From Nitrospina sp. (lineage in GTDB: Bacteria > Nitrospinota > Nitrospinia > Nitrospinales > VA-1): 64,000 nucleotides of DNA. This document shows positions 53,023 through 61,216 of this stretch, one piece after another. The stretch's first letter is position 1; each line of letters opens with the position of its first letter. The notes below the pieces were generated by a model, which saw only the letters and a program-made list of their open reading frames with translations, was not told the origin of the DNA and made no database searches. The stretch spans positions 1 to 64,000 of the forward strand of contig JABIAY010000075.1 of NCBI GenBank assembly GCA_018653085.1, written 5' to 3'. The position numbers and the translations under genes are program-made.

Positions 53023-53978
53023 AAGAAAAAGTCCTCTCCATTCCAACTCCGTTCGGTGCCCCGTTGGTCCTTTATAAAAACACCTGGGGGAAATCCGATC
53101 ACTCCGAAACCCTTGCCATCGTCAGCGGCCTGCACGGCGACCATTTGAACGGAATGCACCTGAGTTCACGCCTGTCCCAGTTTCTCGATAATATAGTCGA
53201 AGGCAGTGACGCCAACTACACCCTCAATGGTCAGGTCATCATCTTCCCCGTTGTTAACTTGAACGCCATTCAATCCGGTTCCCGGTTATGGCCGTATGAT
53301 GGCATGGATATGGACCTGGCTTTTCCCGGCAACCCGGCAGGCGAAACCACCGAAGCCCTGGCCTCAGCCGTTCTCAAGCATACGGTCAATGCCGACTGGG
53401 GCATCATCCTGCAATCCGCTCTACCGCATTATGAAGATGCCCCGCATATCCAGACCTTGAAGATGGATGGAAGCATCAAAAAGTTGGCCCGCGATCTGAA
53501 AATAGAAACCGTGCGAAAATTGCAGCCATCGCCCCAAGTCAACTTGTCTTCTCACTGGCAGGACATGGTGAGCGTCACCCTGTCGTCCGGATCGCCCCGA
53601 ACCCTGAACCTGCCGCAATGCGAATCCCTTTTTCAAGGCATCGTCAACTTCATGCAGGCCGAAGGGATCCTGAAAGACAGAAGAAAAACAAAGTCCGATA
53701 AAAACTTTCCAACCCGGTTTTATCAGCCCGAAAATGAAGTCACCGTTCTTGCCGACACAGCAGGAATGTTTCTGCACGAAGTGAAAGTGGGAACCCTCAT
53801 CCAAGAGGGACAAACGATCGGGGAAATCAGAGACCTGTACAGCGGCAAACGATTGGAAGAAATCACCGCCCCGGCAGATGGGTTTCTGGTAACGCTCAGG
53901 CAATACCCCATCGTTTATGAGAAAGAATCCCTTGCCACCATCCTGACCACAAAAAAATCGTGGTGGGATATTTTTTAA
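53019..53978 (+). CDS. aspartoacylase-family paralogue lacking metal ligands
   Basis: The 319-residue protein is a tandem relative of the preceding gene, with the same order of blocks (VSGLHGDHLNGMHLSS, GQVIIFPVVNLNAIQSGSRLWP, AGMFLHEVKVGTLIQEGQTIGEIRD). The zinc motif HxxE is HGDH, the NR substrate pair is replaced (DMDLAFPG), and the third His region reads WGIILQSALPH. The core catalytic residues are therefore lost or changed. It may be a regulatory or structural partner of the intact enzyme. Start ATG overlaps the first gene's stop. Confidence 0.82.
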   Translation: MKEKVLSIPTPFGAPLVLYKNTWGKSDHSETLAIVSGLHGDHLNGMHLSSRLSQFLDNIVEGSDANYTLNGQVIIFPVVNLNAIQSGSRLWPYDGMDMDLAFPGNPAGETTEALASAVLKHTVNADWGIILQSALPHYEDAPHIQTLKMDGSIKKLARDLKIETVRKLQPSPQVNLSSHWQDMVSVTLSSGSPRTLNLPQCESLFQGIVNFMQAEGILKDRRKTKSDKNFPTRFYQPENEVTVLADTAGMFLHEVKVGTLIQEGQTIGEIRDLYSGKRLEEITAPADGFLVTLRQYPIVYEKESLATILTTKKSWWDIF

Positions 53979-54099
53979 TAGTAACCACAGGTGGACACGG
54001 GTTTCATGAAGGTTAGAACGAGAAGAGCGTCATAAGCCGAGCTAACCATTTGCTCGCCGGTTGAGCCATTGCAAGTTGCCACCGGCCGCTTGGCCGGAG

Positions 54100-54339
54100 C
54101 TAGACGTGGAGCAGGAAGAGGATCATACCGCCGAGGCAGAGGCCGCAACCCAGCACCGTCATGATAGTGCCGCGCAGGGTTCTGGGTTTGACAATATCCG
54201 TCTCTCTTCGACCGTAGCTTTTGGCCTCCTTCAAAGTGGCCTGATCTGCCCTCTCCCATCTACTACAGGTCTTGAGAAGAAAACTGCCCAAAACAAACAT
54301 CACCACCGCCCAAACCTGTTGAGCCACTAAAGAATCCAT
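54100..54339 (-). CDS. small two-helix membrane protein, uncharacterised
   Basis: The 79-residue protein has two hydrophobic segments (VWAVVMFVLGSFLL near residue 10-23 and GTIMTVLGCGLCLGGMILFLL near 57-77) joined by a charged loop. An excellent GGAGGAG lies five bases before the ATG, which argues that it is translated. It stands alone on the minus strand between two plus-strand operons. No family recognised. Confidence 0.6.
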   Translation of the reverse strand: MDSLVAQQVWAVVMFVLGSFLLKTCSRWERADQATLKEAKSYGRRETDIVKPRTLRGTIMTVLGCGLCLGGMILFLLHV

Positions 54340-54399
54340 TACTCCTCCGATAGAAAGAAAAACCAGCCCTTGGCAGGTTGCTCAAAAAATCAACGTGCT

Positions 54400-54514
54400 T
54401 GTCATTCTGAACAAAGTGAAGAATCTCGCCTCTTGTTTCATAAGGAACGATCCTTCATCGCCAGAGCCGCCCTGAAGCCAAAAACGAGATCCTTCGCTTC
54501 GCTCAAGGATGACA
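54400..54514. repeat. dispersed-type inverted repeat (TGTCATTCTGA...AGAATCTCG)
   Basis: Left arm TGTCATTCTGAACAAAGTGA (54400-54419) continues into AGAATCTCG, and the right arm CGAGATCCTTCGCTTCGCTC (54485-54504) continues AAGGATGACA. These are imperfect inverted copies about 55 bases apart. A further partial copy (CGAGGATGACA) follows near 54532. Such intergenic palindromic repeats are frequent in many bacterial genomes, often in many copies. No gene overlaps it. Confidence 0.7.
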
Positions 54515-54621
54515 GCGGACGAAGGGGCTCTCGAGGATGACAATTTCGGGAGTTTTTCAGCACCCTGTTAGTATAACAATTACCGCTTTACAAACAAATA
54601 GTTCTGCAAGACAATACCTTT

Positions 54622-55359
54622 GTGGACAGCACCAAACCCCTTAAAGAACTGGTTATTAACCAGGAAAAAACCGGCTACCGTTATTCTATCGAACCGTTCC
54701 TGCTGGCCGATTTCATGTCCCTTTTGCCCGGCCAGTCGGTGCTGGATATCGGCACCGGTTGCGGCATCATTCCTATATTGCTGGCGCAGGGAGAACCGAC
54801 CCTCAAAATAACCGCCATTGAGATTCAAGATACGGCGCAGGCGCAAAAAAATATTCAGCAAAACGGCATGGACAAACAAATCTCTCTCATTCACGGTGAC
54901 TTTCTGGAGGAAGCACTGAAACCCGAATCTTTTGACCATATTGTTTCCAATCCGCCTTACCGGAAAATCCAGACAGGACGGATCAATCCCGATGCAGGAA
55001 AAGCCCTGGCCCGGCACGAACTGTCTCTCAGCATGAGTTCCCTGCTGGACAAATCTGCTCCCCTGCTGAAAAAGGGAGGCCAGATCAGCCTTGCCTACCC
55101 GCCTGAGCGGATGAGCGAAACCCTGCGAGAACTGGAATGTCGGAACCTGTATCCCCGTATCGCCCGTTTCATTCATGGCAATTTCCAGACTCCGGCAAAA
55201 ATCTTTCTGGTCTCTGCCCTTAAAGGAAAAAAATCCGATTTTACCGTCGCCCCGCCACTTGCGGTCTATAATGAGGACGGAACTTATTCAAAGGAGATGG
55301 GGCAAATTTATGCTTCCTTTAATTATACTGACCGGCCCAACGAATTCGGGGAAAAGTGA
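54622..55359 (+). CDS. tRNA1(Val) (adenine-N6)-methyltransferase-like (TrmN6 family)
   Basis: The 245-residue SAM-dependent N6-adenine methyltransferase has motif I VLDIGTGCGIIPILLAQ and the catalytic NPPY motif in IVSNPPYRKIQTGR. The N-terminal YRYSIEPFLLADF block is typical of TrmN6/YfiC proteins. It probably methylates A37 of tRNA1(Val). The start is GTG at 54622. Its 3' end overlaps the MiaA coding start by 50 bases; MiaA also modifies A37 of tRNAs, so the two form a tRNA-modification pair. Confidence 0.85.
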   Translation: MDSTKPLKELVINQEKTGYRYSIEPFLLADFMSLLPGQSVLDIGTGCGIIPILLAQGEPTLKITAIEIQDTAQAQKNIQQNGMDKQISLIHGDFLEEALKPESFDHIVSNPPYRKIQTGRINPDAGKALARHELSLSMSSLLDKSAPLLKKGGQISLAYPPERMSETLRELECRNLYPRIARFIHGNFQTPAKIFLVSALKGKKSDFTVAPPLAVYNEDGTYSKEMGQIYASFNYTDRPNEFGEK

Positions 55360-58300
55360 AACCGCTCTGGCCCTGGCCCGGAAGCTGGACACCGAAATCA
55401 TCAGTGCCGATTCCATGCAGGTCTATAAATATTTCGACATCGGCACCGCCAAACCCTCGCGGTCGGCAAGGGAGGAAATTCCTCATCACTTGATCGATAT
55501 TCTTGACCCGGATGAAGAGTTTAACGCTTTTGATTTTAAAGTACGGGCCCTGAAAATCATCCATGAACTCATGGATCGTGATAAAATTCCTATACTGGTT
55601 GGCGGCACCGGACTGTATATAAAAGTCCTGGCCGAAGATTACGATTGTGCAGAAGGAGGTTCTCCTGAAATCCGGGAAAAAATCCGGCAGGACATCCGCG
55701 ATCAGGGCGTTGAAGAAGTATACCGGGAACTTCAGCGCATAGACCCCGAGTACGCCGCAAAAATTTGCGCAACAGATTCCCTGCGCATCGAACGCGCTTT
55801 AGGAGTTTATCTGGATACCGGAAAACGTTTTTCAGAATTTCACGATGGCGACTCCCCGGCCCCAGGTCGGTTCCCCATCCACACTTTTATTTTGGAGAGA
55901 GAACGGGCGGAGCTGTATTCCCAGATCGATCAGCGGGTGGATAAAATGATCGAGGACGGATTAGCCAATGAGGTGCAAAGCATTTTAGAAAGTGGCTACA
56001 GCCCCGAACTGAAACCCTTCAAAAGCATCGGTTATGCACAAATGGTTCAATATCATCAAGGCAATTTGACTTTAGACCGCGCGGCCTATGAAATTAAAAG
56101 AGAAACCCGGCACTACGCCAAAAGACAGTTGACCTGGTTCAGAAAAATGAAAAACACCCAACCCCTGCCAGCAAACCCAAAAGACACTGCCGAATCCCTG
56201 CGAGATAAATTGCTCTCCCTCCTGCCCAAAGTGTCCGCCTGTTTTCTGGCACTTTTCCTGAGCGTTGCGCAAACAGGTTTCGCTGAAAACACAGACCAGC
56301 ACTATGAGGAAGCTAAAAATCTTTTTCAGAAAAAGGAATGGGCCAAAGCTAAAAACAGCCTTCTGGCCCTGCAAAACCATTCGCCCGATTCTGTGGAAGC
56401 CAAACGCGCCCGGTTTTTACTCGCCCTCATTCACCAGGAACAGGGAAAACCGGAAGAGGCCATAAAGCTTCTCGAACCATTGAGCAAAAATTATGAGGCC
56501 GTGGAAGACTACATTCGCTTCCATTTAATCCAGGCAGAGGTGCAATCCAAAAAATATAAGGAGGCTCAGGAAAATGCCCTGAAACTCCTTCAGCACAACC
56601 CCAAAACCCTTCTCTATCCCAGAGTTCAGTTGGTTCTTGCGGAGGCTCAAATTCAATTGGGGGAAAAAGAAGCAGGAATAAAAACACTGGAAGAAACCAT
56701 CCAGACAACTACCAGGAATTTCAAATACCAGAAATTTCGCGAATTTCTTCCTGAAATGATTTTCAAACTGGCCGAAATCCAGGAGCAGTCAGGAAAACAA
56801 ACAGAGGCTTATCTGAACTTTCGCCAACTTCACATCCAATACCCAAACCATGATCGAACGCCCACAGCTGAAACAGCACTCGAACGTCTTTCGGCTTTAA
56901 AAACGGTTAAAGAGATTCCTCTTACTTTGAGGGAACATACCGATCGCATCCAGGGACTGTTTGAGAACGTCCGCTATAAAGAAGCCATTCAGGAAATCCT
57001 GGAAATCCAGAAGAAGGACAACCTTGTACCGGGGCGATTTTATTTTTTCCTCGCCCAGGCACAGAGGGGATTGAGGGACCGCAAAAAAGCCAACGAAGCT
57101 TTGAATCAATTTCTGAAACTTTATCCCCACCACGCCAAGGTGCAAAATGCCAAGTTCAACATCGGCAGAAACCTTTGGAACCTCGGCCGACCCATGGCGG
57201 GAGCTAAATATTTCCTAAAAGTTACCAAGGAGGCTCCTTCTTCAGAACTTGCGGTGAAGGCACAGTTTTTTCTTGGAAAAATTTATGAAGAACAAAAAAA
57301 CTTTCCCGAAGCCCTGAAGAATTACAAGGCCGCTTTGAAAAAATACCCGCAGGAATATTACGCGCATTGGGCCGGTTGGCGTTTGGGTTGGATTCATTAT
57401 CTCGATGGGAAATTCGAAAAAGCATTCAACCGATTTCAGGAAGCGGCTCACCGATCTCCTGATGGAGACTTTATCGAATACAACCTGTACTGGGGCGCCA
57501 AGTCCGCAGAAAAAATGGATAAAAAGGATGTGGCGCGCGATTTATACGCCAAAGTTGCTGAGTTTTATCCCTACACGTTTCACGGCATTCGCGCGAAAGA
57601 CAGGCTCCTCGCCCTTGGTGTCAACCCCCTCACACAAAATCAAACTCAACCTTCATCTGTGGAAGAAAAAGACCGTCAACTCGGCCGACCTCTCAGCACA
57701 CGGGAAAAGTTTCATTACACTCGGGCAAACGAACTGGCTAAACTTGGATTGACGCAGGAAGCACGCAATGAAATCGGCGAATTGCAGAAAACGGTGCGCA
57801 AAAATCTGACCGGGGTTTTGTGGCTTTCTCATCTTTATCATCAGGCTCAGGGCTATGCGGAATCCCTCAAGCTTTTGCATTTATATAAAGATTTCACCAC
57901 CAAACCCAAAGAAAAAAATCTTTCAGAAAAATTCTGGAAGCACTTCTTCCCTCTCGCTTATGAAGAAGCCATTTTGGAATATACCAAATACCGTAAGGTG
58001 GACCCCTTTTTCGTAAACGGAATCATCCGCCAGGAAAGCCTTTTTGACAGTCAGGCGCTCTCCCCTGCCGGGGCCCGCGGCCTCATGCAAATCATGCCGG
58101 CAACCGGGAAAAAGCTTTACCCGAAAACAAAGTTGAAAAAACCTTTTGATACCGATGCCCTCTTTGATCCTGAACTGAATATCCGGCTTGGAGTGAAATA
58201 CGTCAGCCAGTTGAATAAACGGTTCGGCAAAAACGGCATGCATATCCTGATTTCATACAACGCGGGGCCCCATGTCCTGAAAAAATGGTTGAAACGATTC

Positions 58301-58420
58301 GGACATTTGAGCGATCAGGATGTATTCATAGAATCCATCCCCTATCCGGAAACCCGCCGCTATGTCAAACATGTGCTGAGAAATCTGGGCATCTACAAGG
58401 CACTTTACTCTCCCTCCTGA
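55310..58420 (+). CDS. miaA: MiaA tRNA dimethylallyltransferase fused in frame to TPR/lytic transglycosylase
   Basis: One open frame encodes two unrelated enzymes. The preferred start is ATG 55310 (MLPLIILTGPTNSGKSETALAL), with AAGGAG upstream; the ORF track begins earlier at 55175. The first 310 residues are MiaA (GPTNSGKS P-loop, ISADSMQVYKYFDIGTAKP, VGGTGLYI, RETRHYAKRQLTWFRK), which prenylates tRNA A37. A signal-peptide-like segment (LLPKVSACFLALFLSVAQTGFAEN) follows, then many TPR-like repeats. The C-terminal SLT domain has GIIRQESLFDSQALSPAGARGLMQIMP, with catalytic Glu, and ISYNAGP. In-frame TTG 56210 or GTG 56231 could start a separate periplasmic protein. Confidence 0.85.
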   Translation: MLPLIILTGPTNSGKSETALALARKLDTEIISADSMQVYKYFDIGTAKPSRSAREEIPHHLIDILDPDEEFNAFDFKVRALKIIHELMDRDKIPILVGGTGLYIKVLAEDYDCAEGGSPEIREKIRQDIRDQGVEEVYRELQRIDPEYAAKICATDSLRIERALGVYLDTGKRFSEFHDGDSPAPGRFPIHTFILERERAELYSQIDQRVDKMIEDGLANEVQSILESGYSPELKPFKSIGYAQMVQYHQGNLTLDRAAYEIKRETRHYAKRQLTWFRKMKNTQPLPANPKDTAESLRDKLLSLLPKVSACFLALFLSVAQTGFAENTDQHYEEAKNLFQKKEWAKAKNSLLALQNHSPDSVEAKRARFLLALIHQEQGKPEEAIKLLEPLSKNYEAVEDYIRFHLIQAEVQSKKYKEAQENALKLLQHNPKTLLYPRVQLVLAEAQIQLGEKEAGIKTLEETIQTTTRNFKYQKFREFLPEMIFKLAEIQEQSGKQTEAYLNFRQLHIQYPNHDRTPTAETALERLSALKTVKEIPLTLREHTDRIQGLFENVRYKEAIQEILEIQKKDNLVPGRFYFFLAQAQRGLRDRKKANEALNQFLKLYPHHAKVQNAKFNIGRNLWNLGRPMAGAKYFLKVTKEAPSSELAVKAQFFLGKIYEEQKNFPEALKNYKAALKKYPQEYYAHWAGWRLGWIHYLDGKFEKAFNRFQEAAHRSPDGDFIEYNLYWGAKSAEKMDKKDVARDLYAKVAEFYPYTFHGIRAKDRLLALGVNPLTQNQTQPSSVEEKDRQLGRPLSTREKFHYTRANELAKLGLTQEARNEIGELQKTVRKNLTGVLWLSHLYHQAQGYAESLKLLHLYKDFTTKPKEKNLSEKFWKHFFPLAYEEAILEYTKYRKVDPFFVNGIIRQESLFDSQALSPAGARGLMQIMPATGKKLYPKTKLKKPFDTDALFDPELNIRLGVKYVSQLNKRFGKNGMHILISYNAGPHVLKKWLKRFGHLSDQDVFIESIPYPETRRYVKHVLRNLGIYKALYSPS

Positions 58421-58421
58421 C

Positions 58422-59396
58422 ATGAAATCAAAAGTCCATTTACAAAAATTAGAAGAGTATTCGCTCACCAGAGTGGAACAGTTTGTCCAGAACTCGCTGG
58501 AAGTCCTGGACCCTGAGGCATCCATGTTCCATCCGGACCATAAGGTCCTTTTGAAACCCAACCTTTTAAGAGGTTTCAAACCCGAACGCTGTGTCACCAC
58601 CCACCCTGTGGTGGTGGAGGCCGTGTGCCGCGTTCTCAAGGATCGATCCGTCAATCAAATCGTTATCAGCGACAGTCCTGCTCTGGGCAGTTTATCGGCG
58701 GTGGCTGACAAAGCCGGGTATGGCCCGCTGGAAAAAAAATACGGGGTTAAAATCCTACCCTTGACCGACCCCATCCCTTTTGAAAATGAAGAGGGCGTTC
58801 CGCATCTAAAGATAGCCGGTTGCCTGAAACAATATGACCGAATCATTAACCTGCCGAAGGTCAAGTCTCATTGCCAGATGACAATGACGCTGAGCATTAA
58901 AAATCTGTTCGGACTGGTTATCGGCAAACGCAAACCGGTTCTTCATTGTCTGGTCAAAAACGACAAGATAAAGTTCGGGAAAATGTTGATAGACATAGCC
59001 CGGCATGTCGACCCCTGCCTTACAATCGTGGACGGCATTCAGGCCATGCAGGGGCAAGGTCCGCTCAATGGAACCGCCTACCCCCTTGCAGTGATGGGTG
59101 CATCAACAGACATGACTGCTCTCGACCGGGTTTTTGCCGATCTCTTAAACATACCCCTGGACAAGGTTTACGCCCTGCAAGCGGCGAGGCTCAAACAATT
59201 TGGTCAGTTTGATTTAGAGCATATAGAGATTTCAGGCCCTGCGGATTACAGGTCACTCGCTGTTGAAGATTTCGAACAGCCTTACCCGATAGATATTTCT
59301 TTCAATCCTGCTCACCTGCTCAAATCATTCTGCAAACAGTTTCATGAACTGGTAATCAAAGAACCCCGGCGAGCCGCCGGTGGCAGTGGGCAATAG
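58422..59396 (+). CDS. DUF362 domain-containing protein
   Basis: The 324-residue protein has the DUF362 layout: VLLKPNLLRGFKPERCVTTHPVVVEAVCRVL, IVISDSPALGSL, RIINLPKVKSHCQMTMTLSIKNLFGLV and LTIVDGIQAMQGQGPLNG. Cysteines are few (no ferredoxin-type cluster). DUF362 proteins are of unknown function, often near cell-envelope or redox genes. It starts one base after the MiaA-transglycosylase stop and is probably co-transcribed. Confidence 0.85.
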   Translation: MKSKVHLQKLEEYSLTRVEQFVQNSLEVLDPEASMFHPDHKVLLKPNLLRGFKPERCVTTHPVVVEAVCRVLKDRSVNQIVISDSPALGSLSAVADKAGYGPLEKKYGVKILPLTDPIPFENEEGVPHLKIAGCLKQYDRIINLPKVKSHCQMTMTLSIKNLFGLVIGKRKPVLHCLVKNDKIKFGKMLIDIARHVDPCLTIVDGIQAMQGQGPLNGTAYPLAVMGASTDMTALDRVFADLLNIPLDKVYALQAARLKQFGQFDLEHIEISGPADYRSLAVEDFEQPYPIDISFNPAHLLKSFCKQFHELVIKEPRRAAGGSGQ

Positions 59397-59559
59397 CCCG
59401 TCAAACGATTAAACATCCTTGCACGCAGTTTAAAACCGGGTTCTTGGCGGAGGAAGACATTAAAGTATTACCCCTTTGGGGCACGAGAGCTTAGGAAGAA
59501 TATCACGTGCGCTTGAGCGCCCAGTCAGCTTTACGGGCAATGCAGTACTGGCCCCACGC

Positions 59560-59874
59560 CTAGTGGTGGTGGTCGAAGTTGACGGAGCAACAGCCGAGGT
59601 CGAGGCCGGTCTCTTTTTTATTTAAAAAATATTTACCGGGATGGATAAAATTGATAACCTTGTTGCCTTCTCTCCGGGTTCCAACCAAACCGGAGGCTCT
59701 TAATATGGAAAGATGGTGGGAGGCTTGAGGTTGCCCCATGTGTAAAGACCGAACAATTTCAGAAACGCTCTTTTCTCCTTTAAGCAATAACTGGACGATT
59801 TTTAACCGTGTTTCATCTCCCAGTGCTTTCAGAATTTTGGCGCATTCCCCGGAGTCTGTGGTGTTCTCTCCCAT
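59560..59874 (-). CDS. ArsR family transcriptional regulator
   Basis: The winged-helix regulator carries CAKILKALGDETRLKIVQLLLKGEKSVSEIVRSLHMGQPQASHHLSILRASGLVGTRREGNKVINF, the ArsR core. The C-terminal tail DLGCCSVNFDHHH offers a Cys-Cys and three His as possible metal ligands, and another Cys lies in the first helix. The ORF opens at 59967, overlapping the divergent sigma factor start; the ATG at 59874 fits the family length better. It may repress or sense metal or redox stress for the divergent operon. Confidence 0.82.
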   Translation of the reverse strand: MGENTTDSGECAKILKALGDETRLKIVQLLLKGEKSVSEIVRSLHMGQPQASHHLSILRASGLVGTRREGNKVINFIHPGKYFLNKKETGLDLGCCSVNFDHHH

Positions 59875-59940
59875 AAAACCAAGTATATGGGCTCCTTCTG
59901 TCGCGTTCAAGTCTAAACCCGTTCCCACTGTTGGAGAATT

Positions 59941-60498
59941 ATGAGCAAAGTAACGCTGGAACCACAAAAATGGGTGGAGCGCTATGCGGATATGATGTAC
60001 CGCTACACCCTTGTCCGGGTGAAAGATCCGGAGGTGGCTGAAGAACTGGTTCAGTCGGCGTTTTTCGCCGCGCTGAAGTCACAGAACTCCTTTGCCGGGA
60101 AATCATCGGAAAAAACCTGGCTGTTCGGAATCCTGAAACATAAAACTATGGATCATTTTAGAAATTCCAAAAAAAATATTTCCGTTGACCTGACTGCGGA
60201 GGAAAACCTGATTCATTTTGATGCCTCCGGGCACATGGTTTCCAAGCCAGGAAACTGGAACATAAACCCCGAAGAAGCGGCTGAAAACAGCGAACTCGCC
60301 CGGGTTCTGGCAAAATGCCTGAATGGGTTGCCGGAAAAATTTCACCGGGTATTTGTCCTGAAAGAAATAGATGGGATGAGTTCCGAAGAAATCTGTAACG
60401 AATTCGATATAAAACCGACCAATTTATGGGTCATCTTGCACCGAGCCAGAAATCAACTCAAGCTTTGCCTGGAGACGAACTGGCTCAAGACCAAATAA
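59941..60498 (+). CDS. ECF sigma-70 family RNA polymerase sigma factor
   Basis: The 185-residue ECF sigma factor has region 2 (YRYTLVRVKDPEVAEELVQSAFFAALKSQNSFAGKSSEKTWLFGILKHKTMDHFR) and region 4 (LNGLPEKFHRVFVLKEIDGMSSEEICNEFDIKPTNLWVILHRARNQLKLCLE). GGAG lies five bases before the ATG. It is followed 15 bases later by a zinc-binding anti-sigma gene and then msrB, suggesting that it responds to oxidative damage. Its own promoter overlaps the start of the divergent ArsR gene. Confidence 0.92.
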   Translation: MSKVTLEPQKWVERYADMMYRYTLVRVKDPEVAEELVQSAFFAALKSQNSFAGKSSEKTWLFGILKHKTMDHFRNSKKNISVDLTAEENLIHFDASGHMVSKPGNWNINPEEAAENSELARVLAKCLNGLPEKFHRVFVLKEIDGMSSEEICNEFDIKPTNLWVILHRARNQLKLCLETNWLKTK

Positions 60499-60513
60499 CA
60501 AGACAGGGTTTTT

Positions 60514-60792
60514 ATGTTTAAAGGAATGATGAAAGTATTTAAAATGTCCTGCGAGGATGTCTACCCGCTTATTTCAGAAAGCCGGGACCATCCCCTCCCT
60601 TTGTGTGGTCGGTTGCGACTGAAAATGCATCTTGCCATATGTGGGCTCTGCGAAACCTACCAGAAACAGCTGGAAATCCTTTGCAGGATAGCCCGGTCGC
60701 TGGGAAAAGATGAATCCAAAGCACTTGCAGAAACCGACATGAGCCCGAAAGTAAAAGAAAAAATTCAAAAATGGATCAAAGAAAAAATTTAA
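60514..60792 (+). CDS. zinc-binding anti-sigma factor (zf-HC2 / ZAS)
   Basis: The 92-residue protein has the anti-sigma zinc motif H-x3-C-x2-C in [15 protein letters not shown], preceded by a conserved N-terminal Cys ([18 protein letters not shown]). No transmembrane segment is present, so it is cytoplasmic. It would hold the ECF factor inactive until its zinc-thiol site is oxidised, as in RsrA-like proteins; that redox role is inferred. It follows the sigma gene directly. Confidence 0.85.
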   Translation: MFKGMMKVFKMSCEDVYPLISESRDHPLPLCGRLRLKMHLAICGLCETYQKQLEILCRIARSLGKDESKALAETDMSPKVKEKIQKWIKEKI

Positions 60793-60805
60793 GGAGAGAA
60801 CTGTT

Positions 60806-61210
60806 TTGGCAGAAAAAATCACAAAAACCGAAAGCGAGTGGCGGCAAATCCTGACCGAAGAGGAGTTTAATGTATGTAGAAAAAAAGGGACAGAGCGGGC
60901 CTTCAGCGGCAAACTCTGGGATTGCCATGACCGGGGAACCTATCACTGCACATGTTGCGACGCGCCCCTATTTTCCTCTATCACAAAATTTGATTCCGGC
61001 ACAGGGTGGCCGAGCTTTTACCAGGCCGTTGCTCCTGAAAATATCGCCACTGAAGAGGACACGCTCTTCTTTATGCGGAGGACAGAAGTGCTATGCAGCA
61101 AGTGCGATTGTCACCTCGGCCATGTCTTTGAAGACGGACCGCAACCCACAGGACTTCGTTACTGCATCAATTCCGCCTCTCTGGTTATGCGTAAGGCGGC
61201 ATCCCTCTAG
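60806..61210 (+). CDS. msrB: peptide-methionine (R)-S-oxide reductase
   Basis: The 134-residue enzyme reduces methionine-R-sulfoxide in proteins. It has two zinc CxxC pairs ([11 protein letters not shown] and [14 protein letters not shown]), the substrate region [10 protein letters not shown] and the catalytic Cys in RYCINSASL. The start is TTG at 60806 with AAGGAG nine bases upstream. As the third gene after the ECF sigma factor and its anti-sigma factor it is probably part of their regulon. It converges on the DUF3179 gene with six bases between stops. Confidence 0.94.
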   Translation: MAEKITKTESEWRQILTEEEFNVCRKKGTERAFSGKLWDCHDRGTYHCTCCDAPLFSSITKFDSGTGWPSFYQAVAPENIATEEDTLFFMRRTEVLCSKCDCHLGHVFEDGPQPTGLRYCINSASLVMRKAASL

Positions 61211-61216
61211 TACCAA

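Noticed and set aside
53975-54259. 94-codon minus-strand ORF
   Set aside because: Overlaps the small membrane protein in another frame, with Arg/Pro-rich composition typical of a shadow frame.
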